8,130 nucleotides of DNA from Candidatus Luteimonas excrementigallinarum (GTDB taxonomy: Bacteria > Pseudomonadota > Gammaproteobacteria > Xanthomonadales > Xanthomonadaceae): NCBI GenBank assembly GCA_019115725.1, contig DXCY01000005.1, positions 1 through 8,130 of the forward strand, in the 5' to 3' direction. Within the stretch, counting starts at the first letter, position 1, and each line of letters opens with the position of its first letter. Shown here in pieces: positions 5,719 to 8,130 of this stretch. The notes under the pieces were generated by a model. That model searched no databases. It was not told the origin of the DNA and worked only from the letters and a program-made list of their open reading frames with translations. The position numbers were made by a program, and so were the translations under genes.

Positions 5719-7083
5719 ATGAATGACACCAGTGGCTTTGATTACGACCTGATCGTGCTCGGTGGCGGCTCCGGCGGCCTGGCCGGGGCTTTCCGCGCTG
5801 CAGAGCACGGCGCCCGGGTGGCCCTGCTGGAGCCTGGCGACCTGGGCGGCACCTGCGTCAATCTGGGCTGCGTGCCGAAAAAAGCCATGTGGCTGGCGGC
5901 GGATCTGGCCGCGAAGGTCGGCATTGCGGCGCGGCTGGGCTTTGATGTGCCGGAGTCCGCTGAATTGGATTGGCGCGAGTTCATCGTGGACCGCCAGCGC
6001 TATATCGCCGGCATCCACCAGAGCTACCGCCGGCGGCTGGACGAGGCCGGGGTGAGCCTGGTGCCGCAGCGCGGGGTGATGGTGGACGCGCATACGGTGG
6101 AGGCGGGCGGAGTACAGCTGCGGGCACCGCACATCCTGCTGGCCACCGGCTCGCATCCGGTCAAGCCCAGGGTGCCGGGCGCGGAGCTGGGCGGGGTCTC
6201 GGATGATTTCTTCGCCTGGGACCGGGCGCCGGAGCGCGTGGCGCTGGTGGGTGGCGGCTATATCAGCGCCGAGCTGGCCGGCATGCTGCAGGCGCTGGGC
6301 AGCCGGGCCGATGTGTTTGTCCGCGGCGGGCGGCTGCTCAAACAGATGGATGCGGAGGTGGTGGAGCAGCTGCAGGACAACTACCGCCATCTGGGCGTGG
6401 GGCTGCATCTGGACCATGACGTACGGGAGCTGCAGCGCGGCGAGGATGGCCGGCTGGTGGTGCTGGATGGGTCGGGGGCGCCGAGCGGGCCGTATGACAA
6501 GGTGGTCTTCGCCATTGGCCGCAAGGCCAGCACCGCGGGCATCGGCCTGGACCGGGCGGGCGTGGCGCTGGGCGGGCAGGGCGAGATCGAGGTGGACGGG
6601 TATCAGAACACCAGCGTGGACGGGGTGTACGCGGTGGGCGATGTGACCGGCCAGCTCACCCTGACACCGGTGGCGATCGCGGCGGCGCGGCGACTGATGG
6701 ACCGGGTGTTCGGCGGCCGGGCCGATGCGAAGCTGGATTACGCCAATGTGCCGTTCGTGGTGTTTTCCCATCCGCCGCTGGGCGGCATCGGGCTGACCGA
6801 GGCGCAGGCCCGGGAGCAGCATGGCGATGCGGTGCGGGTGTATCGCAGCAGTTTCCGGCCGATGCTGCAGGCGCTGGCGGATACGCCGCTGCGCAGTCTG
6901 TTCAAGCTGGTGTGCGTGGGCGAGGAGCAGCGGGTGGTGGGCATCCATGCGTTCGGCGAGGCGGCCGACGAGATCCTGCAGGGGTTCGCGGTGGCGCTGA
7001 AGCGTGGTGTGACCCTGGACGATCTGCATGACACGGTTGCGATCCATCCGACCAGTGCGGAAGAGTTTGTGCTGATGCGGTGA
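5719..7083 (+). CDS. gor: Glutathione-disulfide reductase
   Basis: A 454-residue pyridine nucleotide-disulfide oxidoreductase, normal length for glutathione reductase, which reduces GSSG to GSH with NADPH in the cytosol. Seen in order: FAD motif LGGGSGG (14-20); redox-active pair Cys46/Cys51 in GTCVNLGCVPKKAMW, where VPKK marks glutathione reductase rather than dihydrolipoamide dehydrogenase; second nucleotide motif VGGGYISAELAG (177-188); a second FAD contact VYAVGDVTG; and the C-terminal IHPTSAEEF with catalytic His443 and Glu448. In the NADPH phosphate pocket Arg202 matches E. coli Arg198, but the position of Arg204 is Lys208. The ATG at 5719 lies four bases after the stop of the flavoprotein gene and gives the usual short N-terminus; it has no Shine-Dalgarno sequence, which suggests coupled translation within an operon. 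Confidence 0.94.
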   Translation: MNDTSGFDYDLIVLGGGSGGLAGAFRAAEHGARVALLEPGDLGGTCVNLGCVPKKAMWLAADLAAKVGIAARLGFDVPESAELDWREFIVDRQRYIAGIHQSYRRRLDEAGVSLVPQRGVMVDAHTVEAGGVQLRAPHILLATGSHPVKPRVPGAELGGVSDDFFAWDRAPERVALVGGGYISAELAGMLQALGSRADVFVRGGRLLKQMDAEVVEQLQDNYRHLGVGLHLDHDVRELQRGEDGRLVVLDGSGAPSGPYDKVVFAIGRKASTAGIGLDRAGVALGGQGEIEVDGYQNTSVDGVYAVGDVTGQLTLTPVAIAAARRLMDRVFGGRADAKLDYANVPFVVFSHPPLGGIGLTEAQAREQHGDAVRVYRSSFRPMLQALADTPLRSLFKLVCVGEEQRVVGIHAFGEAADEILQGFAVALKRGVTLDDLHDTVAIHPTSAEEFVLMR

Positions 7084-7102
7084 TGACGTGCGCTGGCTTC
7101 GG

Positions 7103-7142
7103 ATGGACGCCTTGACGTGCGCGCAATACGTCCATGTATTGC
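7103..7142. repeat. Overlapping inverted repeats between gor and hutG
   Basis: GCAATAC (7123-7129) and GTATTGC (7136-7142) are perfect 7-base arms around a 6-base loop. A second pair, ATGGACG (7103-7109) and CGTCCAT (7129-7135), overlaps the first so that the two stems exclude each other. CTTGACG occurs at 7111-7117 and again at 7142-7148. No T-run follows, so it is not an obvious terminator. An operator or a small folded leader is possible. The rest of the 7084-7236 gap shows nothing else definite. Confidence 0.4.
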
Positions 7143-7224
7143 TTGACGCGCTACCCCCATCGGTACGGCAAGGCTTGTTGAGGCCTCATGTCATGCATCT
7201 TCGGAACGGACGCGGCTCCTCGGG

Positions 7225-7230
7225 CACAAT
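7225..7230 (+). promoter_or_regulatory. Possible -10 box of a leaderless hutG transcript
   Basis: CACAAT matches four of six positions of the -10 consensus and ends six bases before the hutG ATG at 7237, so transcription could start at or next to the start codon. No good -35 box lies at the right distance and no Shine-Dalgarno sequence is present. This is a weak, position-based call. Confidence 0.22.
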
Positions 7231-7236
7231 GCGGGT

Positions 7237-8010
7237 ATGGAAATTTTTACCCTGCATCAAGGCACCGCGCCCCTTCTGGTCAGCGTGCCGCACGATGGCA
7301 CTTTCGTTCCCGACGATATCGCCCAACGGCTGACACCGGCCGCACGCCGGGTGCCGGATACGGACTGGCATATCGCCCGGCTGTACGCGTTCGCGCGCGA
7401 GCTCGGGGCGTCGATGATCGTGCCGACGCATTCGCGCTACGTGGTTGATCTCAATCGGTCCGAGGACGATGTGTCGCTGTATCCCGGGCAGAACACGACC
7501 GGGCTGTGTCCGGTGGTGCGCTTCAGCGGTGAGCCCGTGTATCTGCAGGGGCGGGAGCCCACGCCGGATGAAATCGCGGAGCGGGTGGAGCGGTATTGGC
7601 GTCCGTACCACCAGGCGCTGCGGATGGAGCTGGACCGGCTGTGGGCGATGCACGGGCGGGCGGTGCTGTGGGAAGGGCATTCGATCCGCGGTGAGCTGCC
7701 GTTCCTGTTCCAGGGCCGGTTGCCGGACATGAATCTGGGCACGGCAGGCGGGACGAGCTGTTCGCCGGCACTGCAGCAGCGATTGGAGGCGGTGCTGGCG
7801 GGGCAGGAGGAATTCGATTCCGTAGTGAACGGGCGTTTCAAGGGCGGGCATATCACCCGCCACTACGGTGACCCGGCCAGTGGCATCGAGGCCGTGCAGA
7901 TGGAAACCAGCCAGCGCGCCTACATGGACGAGGCCAGCTTCGCCTACGACGAAGCCAAGGCCGCCCGCGCCCAGGCCCTCATCCGACGACTCCTGGAAAC
8001 CACCCTGTAG
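7237..8010 (+). CDS. hutG: N-formylglutamate deformylase (amidohydrolase)
   Basis: A 257-residue cytoplasmic metal-dependent hydrolase of the N-formylglutamate amidohydrolase family, at the usual length for HutG. It releases formate and L-glutamate from N-formyl-L-glutamate, the last step of the five-step histidine degradation route used by pseudomonads and xanthomonads. Visible conserved blocks are LLVSVPHDGTFVP (13-25, His19 and Asp20), DTDWHIARLY (41-50), HSRYVVDLNRSEDD (65-78) with PGQNTTGLCP (83-92), RYWRPYHQAL (119-128) and LWEGHSIRGELPFLFQGRLP (144-163, Glu146 and His148), the likely metal ligands and active site. The ATG at 7237 gives the expected N-terminus; there is no Shine-Dalgarno sequence. 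No other hut gene is within view. The stop codon TAG is part of a REP-like repeat that begins at the last base of the Leu257 codon. Confidence 0.93.
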   Translation: MEIFTLHQGTAPLLVSVPHDGTFVPDDIAQRLTPAARRVPDTDWHIARLYAFARELGASMIVPTHSRYVVDLNRSEDDVSLYPGQNTTGLCPVVRFSGEPVYLQGREPTPDEIAERVERYWRPYHQALRMELDRLWAMHGRAVLWEGHSIRGELPFLFQGRLPDMNLGTAGGTSCSPALQQRLEAVLAGQEEFDSVVNGRFKGGHITRHYGDPASGIEAVQMETSQRAYMDEASFAYDEAKAARAQALIRRLLETTL

Positions 8011-8049
8011 GTCGGGGCTACGTCCCCGACGCCCCGAACTCCCACATCG
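8007..8049 (+). repeat. GTAG-headed REP (SMAG-type) element, copy 1
   Basis: GTAG (8007-8010) is followed directly by a perfect 7-bp hairpin, GTCGGGG (8011-8017) with CCCCGAC (8024-8030), and a 6-base loop CTACGT. A conserved 19-base flank follows to 8049. The 43 bases recur at 8088-8130 with only two differences. GTAG-headed imperfect palindromes are the SMAG family of REP sequences described in Stenotrophomonas, mobilised by RAYT-type transposases. No RAYT gene is in this window. The GTAG overlaps the hutG stop codon. Confidence 0.85.
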
Positions 8050-8054
8050 CCCGC

Positions 8055-8078
8055 GTCGGCCGCACAGGGCCGACCTGC
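8055..8078 (-). repeat. REP-like element in opposite orientation with a GCAG head
   Basis: Read on the minus strand, GCAG (8078-8075) is followed directly by GTCGGCC, a 6-base loop CTGTGC, and GGCCGAC ending at 8055. The layout (4-base head, 7-bp stem, 6-base loop, 24 bases in all) is the same as in the two flanking plus-strand copies, but stem and head have diverged. It gives a plus/minus/plus trio, like the composite REP clusters (BIME-like) of other bacteria. Confidence 0.65.
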
Positions 8079-8087
8079 AGGATCACG

Positions 8088-8130
8088 GTAGGTCGGGGCT
8101 ACGCCCCCGACGCCCCGAATTCCCACATCG
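8088..8130 (+). repeat. GTAG-headed REP (SMAG-type) element, copy 2
   Basis: GTAG (8088-8091), stem GTCGGGG (8092-8098) with CCCCGAC (8105-8111), loop CTACGC, then the same 19-base flank running to the window edge. It differs from copy 1 by T to C in the loop (8104) and C to T in the flank (8120). The stem is unchanged. The two copies are spaced 81 bases start to start. The repeat unit may continue beyond the window. Confidence 0.85.

Noticed and set aside
3711..5729. A 672-codon open frame on the minus strand, antisense to the DUF418 and flavoprotein genes.
   Set aside because: It is rich in Gln, Arg, His and Pro with no recognisable domain, and lies opposite two genes with clear family motifs. 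Long antisense frames are expected where third codon positions are strongly G/C.
5650..7047. A 465-codon minus-strand open frame opposite gor.
   Set aside because: Same low-information His/Arg/Gln/Ala composition; gor on the plus strand has every catalytic motif.
7143..7171. TTGACG at 7143-7148 as a -35 box for hutG.
   Set aside because: The hexamer is good, but no -10-like sequence lies 16-18 bases downstream.
1..8130. CRISPR arrays, tRNA or rRNA genes, insertion sequences, phage genes, toxin-antitoxin or defence modules.
   Set aside because: None seen on either strand; the only repeats are the REP elements and isolated hairpins described above.

Overview
The window is very GC-rich, coding-dense chromosomal DNA. 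Its G/C-rich third codon positions, its gene content and the GTAG-headed REP repeats at the right edge (the SMAG type known from Stenotrophomonas) all point to a gammaproteobacterium of the Xanthomonadaceae, most likely Stenotrophomonas or a close relative. This assignment rests on pattern recognition, not on a database search.

Left part (1-2567): the 3' end of an unidentified plus-strand gene converges on a minus-strand block of three genes. Read in their own direction these are a C40 (NlpC/P60) lipoprotein peptidase, a second C40 peptidase with a signal peptide, and a bile acid:sodium symporter family (BASS) transporter. The two peptidases look like a duplicated and then specialised pair of envelope murein hydrolases. 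Hairpins lie between the genes of this block.

Middle (2633-7083): a short divergent region (2568-2632) leads to plus-strand slyD, an FKBP-type prolyl isomerase and metallochaperone. A GC-rich hairpin follows. Then comes a tightly packed likely operon: a DUF418 membrane protein, a DadA-like FAD-dependent amine/D-amino-acid dehydrogenase, and gor (glutathione reductase), with gaps of only 9 and 4 bases. The shared theme is flavin redox chemistry, but nothing in the sequence shows a common pathway.

Right part (7084-8130): a 153-base intergenic region with overlapping inverted repeats precedes hutG (N-formylglutamate deformylase), which is apart from any other hut gene here. The hutG stop codon lies inside the first of three REP-like hairpin elements, arranged plus/minus/plus, which fill the rest of the window.

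Overall this looks like an ordinary core-genome region. I found no phage, insertion sequence, CRISPR, tRNA or rRNA, and no convincing undescribed multi-gene system. The most interesting signals are the REP trio (repeat-supplied stop codon and apparent head/loop covariation) and a few residue substitutions at family-defining positions.
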